Positions 12,400-22,808 of a stretch of 64,000 nucleotides of DNA are shown piece by piece. Made by a program: the position numbers and the translations under genes. The notes below the pieces were generated by a model. It was not told the DNA's origin and searched no databases. It saw only the letters and a list, made by a program, of their open reading frames with translations. The stretch is taken from assembly GCF_027580225.2 (NCBI RefSeq), contig NC_073351.2:8474501-8538500 (forward strand), written 5' to 3'. How positions within the stretch are numbered: the stretch's first letter is position 1; every line of letters begins with the position of its first letter. Source of the stretch: Misgurnus anguillicaudatus (lineage: Eukaryota > Chordata > Actinopteri > Cypriniformes > Cobitidae).

Positions 12400-13695
12400 T
12401 TATCTATTGGAAATTGACTGGATCAATCGAGAATTGTTTAGATTCATTGGAGATTGTTCAATTTTTTTGGAATTTTATTGGATCTTTTGGGAATTTACTA
12501 GATCCGTTGGAAATTTCCTGAATAAATTAAGAATTGTCTGAATCCATTGAGAATTGGTTAGATCCACTGGAGGAGTGATCCAAACTGATTGGATTGACTA
12601 AGAATTGGCTGGATCCATTGGGAATTGCTTAGATCAACTGGAAACTGATTGGGTCGATTGGGAAACGACTTGATCTATTGATAAATCTATTGCAAATTGG
12701 ATCATTTGGTTTTTATTTTATCTATTGGGAATTTACTAGCTGCACTGGGAATTGATTGAAACCATGGGAATTGACTGTATCCGTTAGGAATGTAATACAT
12801 CAATGGTGAATTTGATCCATTGGGATTTTATTTGATCTATTGATAAATCTGTTACGAATGGATACTTTTAGATTTTATTTGATCAATTGGGAATTTACTG
12901 GATGCAATGGAAATTGAGTAATCCAAACTCATTGGATCGACTGAGAATTGGCTGGATCCAATGGGAATTGGTTCGATCCATTGGAAACTGATTGGGTTGA
13001 TAGGGAAATGACTTGATCTATTGATAAATCTAGTGTAAATTGGATCATTGGCATTTTATTTGATCTATTAGGAATTTACTACATGCACTGAATTGATTGG
13101 ATCCACTGGGAATTGACTGGATCCATTAGGAATGTAATACATCAATTGTGAATTTGATCCATTGGGATTTGATTTTATCTATTGATAAATCTTTTGCGAA
13201 TTGGATTCATTGGGATTTTATTTGATCTATTGGGAATTTACTGGATGCACTGGGAATTAATTGGATTCATTGGGAATGTTATAAATCAATTGTAAAATGG
13301 ATCCATTGGGGTTTTATTTGATCTACTGGGAACTAACTGGATCCATGAAAAGCGCAACCTTGACAGCCGCCTAGACATGATAAATAGATGTGTATAGATT
13401 AGGAATGTAATACATCAATTGTGAATTTGATCCATTGGGATTTTATTTTATCTATTGATAAATCTTTTGTGAATTGGATTCATTGGGATTTTATTTGATC
13501 TATTGGGAATTTACTGGATGCACTGGGAATTAATTGGATTCATTGGGAATGTAATAAATCAATTGTAAAATGGATCCATTGGGGTTTTATTTGATCTACT
13601 GGGAACTAACTGGATCCATTAGAAATTAACTGGATCTATTGGAAATTGACTGGATAGATTGGGATTTAATTGGATCAATTGTGAATTAATTAAAC
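12400..13695. repeat. GGATCCATTGGGAATT minisatellite
   Basis: About 1.3 kb of degenerate tandem repeats, with a basic unit of about 22 bp such as TTGGGAATTGACTGGATCCA. Larger periods have formed by duplication. A 222-bp block (13125-13346) recurs at 13398-13619 with only a few differences, separated by a foreign 50-bp filler. Confidence 0.85.
13347..13400. repeat. templated filler copied from 14286-14341
   Basis: The filler between the two 222-bp minisatellite blocks, plus its edges (13346-13401), matches 14286-14341 at 55 of 56 positions. The shared segment contains CTTGACAGCCGCCTAGACAT. The downstream copy sits in unique-looking sequence, so it is the likely donor. Confidence 0.85.
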
Positions 13696-13699
13696 ACAC

Positions 13700-15035
13700 A
13701 TTCAGAAGTAACTGTATCCCCTCAGGATTTATTCAGGCCAAAAACAAGCCAATCACATGAAATATATGTCTACTTGTTTTAACCGCTATAACCTTTATTG
13801 GACTCCTGTTACCTGGCAATAAATGAATGTGTTTTTATAAAGCAGCAACGTTACAGTATCTTAAAACTGTCTAAATAGCTACTGCAGGCTATGGGTTAAC
13901 ATTAATCTTAGGCGTACAGTAGCATCTAAGTACTCATTTTTACAATATGTCAGGACAGGATGTTATACTGTATTTTAATAGGGAATACAAATAACACAAA
14001 ACAGGATAATGAACTTTCAAATACATTTTCAACACTACAATTTTGATAACATGTTACTTTCCATCTACGGAAATGATATATTTTCAAATCAAAGCAAACA
14101 CAGCAGCTAGCTTTTTCTCACTGACAGGTTTAAAATATCTGGACTGCCAACACGGCTGTTTTTGACACATCAATGCAGCGTAAATGACTTCTGCTGAACA
14201 ATGGCTGATCTTTGCACCTGTCTGTTATAATATTTGACAGCTGAAAGTTCGCTATACGTTATGTTTTCTGGTGGAACATATGATTTGAAAAGCACAACCT
14301 TGACAGCCGCCTAGACATGATAAATAGATGTGTATAGATTAAAAAAATAAAGCTTGCAATGTATCAAGTTAACAAAAACACCCAGGTCACTGTTTACAAT
14401 GAGAATGTAAAGCAGTGCATTTGCAAAAACTATGAAAAGTTAAATAGTTTATAACTAATTCATCACATACATAGAAGAGTAACCCTTAACTTTCCCTACC
14501 AACATTTTTTGAAGAGACTCTTAAAAGGACAAAGGACCAAAATACTTCAAATGCCTAAAAACAAAAATCTCAACATTGTATATGTTGACTTTTTTATTTA
14601 ATTTATACAAGTTATTTATAATTTTTTGCCCTAATCATTTTTGGGAACATGTTTTTTTCTTGTCTTCTATTTTAATGTTGTTCACATTCCTATTGTGCTG
14701 TTCATAATGTATTTGGACATTAAGTCCTACAGTCTGTATTTATTTTTATTCCTGTAACAGAGCACTTTTGATCTGCTCTGCACAGTCATATGGTCGTGCA
14801 TCAATACTGTACAATCACCCTACAGAAAATAAGCCTGCAACCCTTTCAATTATAATAGCTTAACACTCACCACTACAGAAAAGCTGTTAATCTGTCATAT
14901 TTTATGCGCCACAGAGTGCTACGGAGAGCCACAAAGTCAACATTTTCAATGGCCATGGCCACCTTGTAATCGGTTGTTATTTTGAGTAACAATTCTACCT
15001 CATCGTCTGTTCAAACAAAGACGTCCTTGCTTCTC
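13700..15035. other. intron without recognised genes
   Basis: AT-rich, non-repetitive except for the 14286-14341 donor segment. No exon or mobile-element ends seen. Confidence 0.45.
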
Positions 15036-15043
15036 CTCGCCAC
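15036..15043 (+). repeat. 8-bp target-site duplication (left)
   Basis: CTCGCCAC, identical to 16321-16328, flanks the hAT element between them. Confidence 0.9.
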
Positions 15044-15518
15044 TAGGGCTGGGCAAAAAAAATCTATTTTTCGATTAGTCGTTTTTTAAAACATGGTCGA
15101 TTAAAAATCGATTCTCAAAGGCACTGAATCAATTTTTTTATAACCTGATCCTGTTTGATCCAGGAATGCAACTGTTTTGACTTTTTTTAGCATACACTTT
15201 TCATCTTGCATCAAAATGATATTGTATTTAACATAAGTGTATGCATTTGAAAATTATAGATGGGTTCTGTTTTAATTTACCCAAGTGTACCTAAAATAAA
15301 AAAGTGTAATATACAAGTTGGTGGCTCTTAAAGGCATTCCATGCAGTTTGACGTTTTTGTCAAACAGCGACCCCTAGAGTCACTGGGGAAAAAGTTATTT
15401 TACTGGTCTAATTATCAACACTGGATGAATGAACAGCTTAGTAAAAAAATACACACTACAAGCAAGCGCAACCACATACAACATAGACCGCAAACAAATT
15501 TACAAATAAGAGATTTAC

Positions 15519-15701
15519 TTATTTGTCCATCAACAAGATCGCAAGATCAGCATCCGTTTTGCATCCAGTGCTGTCTATTAGCTCACCCCAACGAGTAAAA
15601 ACCTGACCGAGTGGGACTCTTGTCCGGTTCCTAACTCGGTCAGATTCTCTTTTTCGCTTTCTACTCTCTTCCGAACGGGTTTTCTTAGCTGTTTCCCTCA
15701 T
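15519..15701 (-). CDS. 60-codon basic open frame inside hAT element, unknown
   Basis: Starts at ATG and encodes a strongly basic N-terminus (KKTRSEESRKRKRESDR), then RVPLGQVFTRWGELID and an end, DADLAILLMDK. The run of basic residues followed by V-x-[IL]-G-x-x-F-x-RW-x-x-L resembles N-terminal exons of predicted fish proteins, from memory only, so function is unassigned. It could be a captured first exon, a transposon-encoded accessory exon or a chance frame. There is no TATA-like or splice evidence I trust. Confidence 0.3.
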   Translation of the reverse strand: MRETAKKTRSEESRKRKRESDRVRNRTRVPLGQVFTRWGELIDSTGCKTDADLAILLMDK

Positions 15702-15740
15702 CGAGCATCACGTCTCAAATGCGCGCGTGCAGTTGTTGTT

Positions 15741-15886
15741 ATGGGCTTGTTTGACTTCATGCAGCGCTGCAGGAACCGACAGCCGGATGACGTCAAAGTG
15801 CCGTCTTGGATCATTCTCGCGGTTCTTTTACGTCATCCGACTGCCGGTTCTTGCAGCGCTGCACGAAGTCGAACAAGCCTAACATG
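15741..15886. repeat. palindromic MITE inside the hAT element
   Basis: GGGCTTGTTTGACTTCATGC with AGCGCTGCAGGAACCG is mirrored around about 15812 by GCAGCGCTGCACGAAGTCGA and ACAAGCC. Arms are roughly 60 bp. A half-copy of the same end (ATGAAGTCGAACAAGCC) occurs at 38779-38795. Confidence 0.7.
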
Positions 15887-16479
15887 TGTGACGTCGTTGC
15901 CGTAAAGCAAGTCGTGATTCTCGCGAGATTTGTCAGGGGCGGTTCTCTCAAGCTTGCATTGGTGGTTTTGCTAGCGGCGTCCTCCCCGAGCTTCAACAGG
16001 AGAATGATTCGCCATACTATGACTTCGTTTACCATCGAAATGACTTTGAAGCTGTTATATTAAGGTAAAATAACTGCATAGTGTGTCTTTAAATTATTTT
16101 TATTAATTACCCACTTGTAAACTTATGTTCACTGTTTTTTTTCAAGTAAAGTATTAAATAAATAAAGTATTTGTATTAAATGTATAGTCATTGAATTGAA
16201 TCAAGTATAAAAATCGCTCAGAGAATCGGAATCGAACCGAGAATCAAAATCGAATCGATCTGATAGCTTATGAATCGAAATCGGATCGATCCGGAACATC
16301 TGAATCGATACCCAGCCCTACTCGCCACCATACTAACTATCGTCGGACAACTAACCAACAGCAACAGTTTCTTCTTATTCCTTCTTTTTATTGCCGTCTC
16401 GCATTCCTAAACGTTGGATTAACGCCCCCACTGTGAATTATACTTTTATGTATGCGCATGCTCGAAGTGCTGCAAACTA

Positions 16480-16748
16480 AGTACTAAGTTTTATTTTGTG
16501 CCACCTTACTTACTTGTGTATCTACTCATGTAACAGTCTTTAAATAGGGAAAACATGGAAGTGTTTGGTGGCTTCTAAATTCATCCCTGTTTGGATCCTA
16601 AAGAATGAATGGGGCTAGACTAAATGCTAAAACATTCACGACATGCTGTACAAAGATTAAGTGCACGCATTGAAAAAATATAGGGATGTATTAATTCGTC
16701 TTAGCTGAGGTAAGAACATAAAATGTTGAAAAACGGTGGTGCTTTCCT
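16480..16748 (+). repeat. diverged arm of the TTAA fold-back MITE (copy 4)
   Basis: Matches the 9617-9879 arm in order (TTTATTTTGT..CCACC, GGAAAACAT, GAATGAATGGGGCTA, AGGGATGTAT, TTTCCT-TTAA) but with many substitutions. It is therefore an old copy of the same family. Confidence 0.65.
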
Positions 16749-16759
16749 TTAAGAAGTAT

Positions 16760-17902
16760 TCTTGACTATTTGTGATCATCAGCAATCTCTTGATTTGCTC
16801 CAAAGCAGCAGAAGCACAAGGAACCATCAACAGGCGCAGCACCTGTCTTTAACTTTCAAATCTTCAGGGTGCTGCTCACAATGAAAGAGAAAAAGATCAA
16901 AGTTTCTTTTCTTCATGAAAAATGAAAAGATCCAGAAGAGACGCCCCTCTGGGACTGTGCAAAGGAAAAAATAAAGTAAAAGATAGAGTGATCCAATAGT
17001 TTATATCTTATTTATGTGAAACGGATGGTTGGTAGGCCACATCGCTAAAATGTGCCAAATGTCTGTCTGTGCTCACCGGCTGCTCAGGGCTGAAAAGAAA
17101 GATGGGGGTGTGCTGTGTAATGTATGGCCTTAGGAAGGTGATCTCCTTTAACAAACTGTCACAAGAGAGCGGCAATGAAGAGGCTCAGAATCCCATTGTA
17201 ACAGTGCGGATTATTGATTTATCAACGCCTGTCACAGCTGCCTTCTTGTTCTCCATACGAGAGTCTTATCCCTGCCCCGCATCAATTCACTCCAGACATA
17301 TGAATTATAACTAATCAATGCACTCCGCTGTAGTCTAAATGGGAAAATAGATTTTCTTTTGTTGTTCCTACGCGGACGAGGGGCGAGATGTGATAAATGA
17401 TATATCTGCAGACAGCTAGGGTCATGAAACATGAGTAGGGTGACATGTAACAAGATTTTATTTTTTTCATTTTTATTTCTCTCTTCCTGTACTAATGTAG
17501 CGCTGGCAATAAATTGCGAAGGCAGCCTGGTAAAATTCATATAATTTACGCAACTGTCAAAACCTATGCGATGGGTTTTTTGTGTGAGCGGCATGGAAAT
17601 GGAAACCTTTGATAGACGTTTAGATAGAAAAGATAAAAATCTGTTGACTTGCTTTCGTCAGATCCCAGTAATCATCTCGTATTTTCCTGACCCCTCATTT
17701 TGCATAGTAAATTGAAACCTTTGTATGGTAAAATGATGTTCATCTTTTCTCAACAATGAGGGAGAATGGGAAGTAAGATAAAGATCTGCTTAAACTGCTC
17801 AAACACGTACATCTCAATACACTGCTTTTATATTTGCATACTGTACCAGACTGTTATTTGGTGAATAAAACAGACAGCAATTTTCAAATGTATGTGCATT
17901 CC
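16760..17902. other. intron, unique-looking sequence
   Basis: Moderate GC, few repeat motifs and no exon signals. It is one of the few long stretches here without transposon ends, so it is a possible place for conserved non-coding elements. Confidence 0.4.
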
Positions 17903-17906
17903 TTAA

Positions 17907-18690
17907 AGCTCACGTAACACACGCTGTTTCTGCATTTCTGATGTTAATCTGGAGTATCTTTATATCTCCGAAGAGTCTTTAGTTTAATCAGATTTTTTTT
18001 AAAGAAAGATTAGCTTTACCGAATCTTTCCGATAACGTACGAAAAAATAAAGAAGGAAGAGATACTACTGTGGGAGGAGCGAGTACGAGTCATACAACAC
18101 TATACAACACTGTTTAACTTATGATTCACTACATGTTCGTGTCATTTATATAATATGCGCGTGCCTATTTCCAACATAAGACAGAAGTCTTACTTACTCC
18201 ATGCAACTCATGACTCGGTTGGGACTTTTCAATGAAATCCAGCACATCAAACACACAAGCAAAACTCCGCTGCTTCCCGGATAATAAACTATATCCATTG
18301 TTTTCATGGCTTTCTTCTCCTTACATGGAAAAACACACTTCTTCATTCATGCCATTGTTGAGTTTTGAAATTAAACAAAGCTGTGTCGCGTGATATGATG
18401 TTTGCAAGTTCTAGCGTCTCCCGCTGATTGACGGGTGGGCGGGGTTTTCCGGGGGAAGTGCCCATAAAAATAAGTGATACGTATAGAAAACCCCTGAAAT
18501 GTCAGCTGGGCCTGTAATCGAAAAAAAATTCAGAAACTTGTTCAAACCCTGGCGAAGTGCATTCGGCACAGAAATACTCTGTAACACGCCCAACTGCTTT
18601 TTTGACACTTTGCCTATATTTAGCATGAGGAAACAACTCTATAACTGTGTTAATAAGTCAGAATGCATGAAATACCATTGAACCAACCCT
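17907..18690. mobile_element. TTAA-flanked interspersed element
   Basis: TTAA at 17903-17906 and 18691-18694 bracket a 784-bp block starting AGCTCACGTAACACACG and ending ATTGAACCAACCCT. Both ends recur widely in fish genomes as I remember them. The terminal inverted repeats are poor, so the assignment rests on the paired TTAA and the known-looking ends. Confidence 0.5.
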
Positions 18691-18770
18691 TTAAGAATCT
18701 CAGCATTTAATAAAGTCCTGTTTGACACTATGAATTGTTATTTTGGTAATAAAAAATAAAATATCATAAT

Positions 18771-19270
18771 CAGGGGCGGACTGGCCATCGGGAGTTCCGG
18801 GAGCAATCCCGAACGGCCGGTCCATTTCAGGCCGAACCGGCCGGAGGTCAAAAAGTTTTTTTTTTTTTAAATGCCTGACCAGGCGCTCAGCTGCAGCGGA
18901 AAGCTGTGTCTGTTTCAGACCGGGCCAAACCAATTCTTCAAATCTTGAGGGGGGATAAGAGCGGCCCCTCCCAACTTGGACTGATCCTCGTTTGTCCTCA
19001 CATCCGATTGGCTCAAAGGCGCCGATCAAAAGAGTTTACTTTTGGTCAGGTTTGGATTCGTGTGAATGCAACATAGACAAGACGGTAAAAATTGCGAAAA
19101 CAAGAAAAGAAGATAAAGAAATGGGTGGGGCCTAAAAAATAAAAATGTTGGCACAAGAGGCAGCTAAATGCGCCAAATTAACAGACCTTTTTCGCAGTCA
19201 AAAGGACGCTGAGGCAGGAGGTGCAGATGAGGAAGGACCAGCAGCATGGACAGGACAGGTGCACAATTAG
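18771..19270 (+). mobile_element. hAT-like element, 5' part with transposase-like N-terminus
   Basis: Starts CAGGGGCGGACTGGCCATCG, a hAT-type terminus. A frame at 19145-19270 encodes MLAQEAAKCAKLTDLF and then an acidic Gly/Ala-rich run before a stop. The EAAKCAKLTDLF phrase resembles the N-terminus of fish hAT (zinc-finger MYM-like) transposases as I recall them. The rest of the transposase and the right terminus are missing or unrecognised. Confidence 0.5.
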
Positions 19271-19330
19271 TGATGCATCTATTATACACTGAAATAATTT
19301 ATATTTGCATTTAAATATAGGCATATATAA

Positions 19331-19457
19331 GGGATAATGTAGAGCGAGGCGGTTGTTATAGCGATTACAACCCCGACAGGACCCCACGCAAAGCGGAGCT
19401 TGAATCAGCCTTACGAGTTGTATTCGCTATAAGAACCGCCTCGCTCTACAGTATCAC
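19331..19457. repeat. fold-back repeat GTAGAGCGAGGCGGTT
   Basis: GATAATGTAGAGCGAGGCGG and TTGTTATAGCGA are mirrored by TCGCTATAAGAACCGCCTCG and CTCTACAGTATC. The stems are about 36 bp around a 50-bp loop. Confidence 0.75.
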
Positions 19458-20035
19458 GCTTATGAAATTGATGAAATAGCCTGCGTGCGCATTTTGGCAC
19501 CAGAAGTGGTGTTGTTCCCCAGTGGTTTTAACGTGTTAGCAACTCAGTAAGTTTATCAAAACAGTTTCCCAGCATCAAAATGTCTGGTACTTGCGTTTGG
19601 TTGCACTAATAATATACAAATATACGTATATATGGTCACTTTATATTTGGCCATCTGCTAACGTCTTCTATTCACTCCACTATAGTACACGGATCTGGTA
19701 GCTGTGTTGAAAAACTTGATAAAGTCAACTTTTAAATATAACTTTCTCTGTCTGTGTTGCTTCACTACTGATTCTTGCCATACTTCCATTGCCAACATGC
19801 GCGTGCATACGTTTCCACGTCATCATTGTGTTCAAACAGTAAAATGGTCTAGGGAATCCCTGTATTTCTATATATTAGCTGTTAAGGTCACTGATGGAGA
19901 GAGACAGGTTGATGATGACCCTTGCAGTAATATTGATGAGGAGGAGGAAGGAAAGCAGAACATGAGGAGGAGGAGAATGGAACCAGTACAAAAACAGTGA
20001 TGGGGCAGTGTGCAGGGCTGGGTAGGCAATCATAT

Positions 20036-20179
20036 TACCCTGCTGGAAAAACCAGCAAGACCAGCATATGTTGTGTTTTGGTGCTGGTATGCTGGTGACC
20101 ACCAGCTAAACCAGCATCAAACCAGCATAGACCAGCATAATTCCCATGCTGGTTTGATGCTGTTTTTTTCAGCAGGGTA
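20036..20179. repeat. CCAGCA MITE
   Basis: Ends TACCCTGCTGGAAAAACCAG and TTTTTTTCAGCAGGGTA are inverted. The body is repeats of ACCAGCAT/ATGCTGGT. It is related in style to the CCAGCT elements at 48545 and 59450. Confidence 0.7.
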
Positions 20180-20514
20180 GGCATATCAATCAATCAAAGC
20201 TTTATTAAGGACACACAAATAGAAAAATACAGCACAATATTACATATTTACATATAGGATAAAATGCAATAGTTCCACTTACTAGATTATAACCTGACTA
20301 AAGCACAGATTGAATTAAAAAAGGAATTATTCTTAGTCATATTTATTACTGATGTTCTTCTCATGCATATGTAGCTGTACAATCAGTAAGCAGAGGCAGG
20401 GTCCAGCACAGGGGAAGTGGAGCCAGGAAGAGTTGAAAGTGAGTACGTACACACACAATCTCTATTTTATGGGACTGTATTGTAGTTTTTGATTATCTGA
20501 GTGGGTATGTGTGA

Positions 20515-20722
20515 GTAATTATGTTGGCTTTGAAAAAGCCAATATATTGTTATTGCTATTAAACTTATATCTTATTATGTTGGCTTTGAAAAAGCCAACA
20601 TACTGTTATTGCTTTTAAACTTATTATGTTGGCTTGACAAAGCCAACATACTGATATTGTATTTAAACTTATTATGTTGGCTTGACAAAGCCAACATACT
20701 GATATTGTATTTAAACTTCTTA
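20515..20722. repeat. tandem hairpin repeat, four copies
   Basis: Four units of about 48-55 bp, each with a near-perfect hairpin such as TATGTTGGCTT...AAGCCAACATA, then TATTG and TTTAAACTTAT. A fifth copy lies at 27153-27205 between two Helitron-like units. The hairpin overlaps in sequence with the inverse of the Helitron-like tail (TTTGTCAAGCCAACATAAAG). Confidence 0.8.
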
Positions 20723-20735
20723 TTATTATTATTAT

Positions 20736-22795
20736 TCTTTTTCTTCTTCTGAGACTAAAATTTCTGCGGCTAACTCGTCCGACAGCTTTCAAGCTACAAC
20801 CACGAAATTTTCCACGGACATTCTGACTGGTCTAAAGAAGTGTGCTATATCTTTTTGACGGGATCCGACTTACAGAATTCCTAAAACGGGACATAAAACT
20901 TCCGAAAAGTCCCATTTACTTAACATTGCGACAAACTTTGACAGGTCATAGCTGCAAGCGAGTAATTTGTAGAAACTTGTGGGTTACCACATTTGAAGAG
21001 GCTGGCAGGCACTGTGAGAACATACATCACATTGGAGTGTAAGTTTCACCCCTGGGGTGTAAGAGGCCCCCAAAATTCCCCATTGACTTATAACGGGGCA
21101 GGAAACACGCCCATATAAGGGAATAAAAACGTTCCAGATGGAATATCTTCGCTTTACAGTATCATAGAGACATGGGGGTGGGCTCATTTTACTCAGGCAT
21201 CCAATCAGTCTCTCTGGATCGTCCCATAGCTATTAAGCCACGCCCCTAGCAACCATTTGTGGGCACCCTAGCAACATCTCCCATAGACTGCCATTATAAA
21301 ATGCCCAGATGGATATCTTTGCAGCACAGTGTCACAGAGACATGGGGGTGGGCTCATTTTACTCAGGCATCCAATCAGTCTCTAAGGATTCTTATTGAGG
21401 TATTAAGCCACGCCCCTAGCAACCAAATATGAGCACCCTAGCAACATAATAAACAAAGCCTTATATCTCTGGATCCGAACATCATAGAGACATGGGGGTT
21501 GGGTCTTTTGGACATGTTAGCTTCATGCTAGCTTCATGCTAAGTCATACTAGCTTCATGCAAGTTTCATGCTAGCTTTAGGCTAATTTCATAATAAATCT
21601 TGCTAACTTCATGCTTATTCATGTTAGCATCATGCTAGTTTCATGCTAATTCATGTTAGCATCATGCTAGCTTCATGCTAACTTCATGCTAATTCATATT
21701 AGCATCATGCTAGCTTCATGCTAATTCATGTTAGCATCATGCTAGCTTCATGCTAATTCATGTTAGCATCATGCTAGCTTCATGCTAATTCATGTTAGCA
21801 TCATGCTAGCTTCATGCTAATTCATGTTAGCATCATGTTAGCTTAATGCTAATTCATGTTAGCATCATGCTAGCTTCATGCTATATCATGTTAGCATCAT
21901 GCTAGCTTCATGCTAATTCATGTTAGCATCATGCTAGCTTCATGCTAATTCATGTTAGCATCATGCTAGCTTCATGCTAATTCATGTTAGCATCATGCTA
22001 GCTTCATGCTAATTCATGTTAGCATCATGCTAGCTTCATGCTAATTCATGTTAGCATCATGCTAGTTTCATGTTAATTCATGTTAGCATCATGCTAGCTT
22101 CATGCTAATTCATGTTAGCATCATGATAACTTCATGCTAACTTCATGCTAATTCATGCTAATTCATGTTAGCATCATGCTAACTTCATGCTAATTCATAT
22201 TAGCATCATGCTAGCTTCATGCTAATTCATGTTAGCATCATGTTAGTTTCATGCTAATTCATGTAAGCATCATGGTAACTTCATGCTAATTCATGTTAGC
22301 ATCATGCTAGCTTCATGCTAATTCATGTTAACATCATGCTAGCTTCATGGTAATTTATGTTAGCATCATGCTAGTTTCATGCTAATTCATGTTAGCATCA
22401 TGCTAGCTTCCTGCTAATTCATGTTAGCATCATGCTAGCTTCATGCTAATTCATGTTAGCATCATGCTAGCTTCATGCTAATTCATGTTAGCATCATGTT
22501 AGCTTCATGCTAAATCATGCTAGCATCATGCTAGCTTCATGCTAATTCATGTTAGCATCATGCTAGCTTCATGCTAATCATGCTAACTTGATGCTAGCTT
22601 CATGCGAATCATGTTAGCTTCATGTTAGCTTCAGGCTAATCATGCTAGCTTCATGCTAAATCAGGCTAGCTTCATACTTAAACATACTAACAGCCAGATA
22701 GCCTACTAAACTAAACTTCTGTCAAACCGTTTTAAACGTTCAGGCCAGGCTTTGTCAAGCCAACATAAAGTTTGTCAACAAACTTTTCTATCTAG
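20736..22795 (+). mobile_element. Helitron-like unit 1 (subfamily A)
   Basis: Head from about 20736 (TC after a TTA run) with unique sequence to 21515, a 32-bp-period array from 21515 to 22680, and a tail containing AAGTTTGTCAACAAACTT (8-bp stem) then TTCTATCTAG followed by T. A 3' hairpin 8-12 nt before CTRR-T and a TC start are the Helitron hallmarks. No Rep/helicase is encoded. The head holds two diverged copies of a 150-bp block (21150-21300, 21310-21450). Confidence 0.6.
21515..22680. repeat. 32-bp minisatellite array in unit 1
   Basis: Unit TTCATGCTAATTCATG with TTAGCATCATGCTAGC, 32 bp, in roughly three sub-repeats of TCATG(C/T)TA. Copies differ by single substitutions, and occasional units have lost or gained a sub-repeat. 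Confidence 0.9.
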
Positions 22796-22808
22796 TTATT
22801 ATTATTAT

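Larger units (their letters stand above)
15044..16320. mobile_element. non-autonomous hAT element, 1.28 kb
   Basis: Ends TAGGGCTGGGCAAAAA and TCGATACCCAGCCCTA give the terminal inverted repeat TAGGGCTGGG. Both sub-terminal regions are rich in TCGATT/AATCGA motifs. The perfect 8-bp duplication CTCGCCAC fixes the limits. There is no transposase frame. Inside are a 60-codon minus-strand frame (15519-15701) and a strong palindrome (15741-15886). Confidence 0.9.

Noticed and set aside
17232..17594. 120-codon minus-strand frame
   Set aside because: Composition follows the local DNA, with no motif or conserved domain. It does not match the Ig2 sequence expected for the next contactin exon.
20984..21187. 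Open frame starting MSPPPCLYDTVKRRYS, repeated at 23056-23295
   Set aside because: It lies in the repeated head of two Helitron-like units and recurs only because the DNA recurs. The frame is broken in units 3-5.
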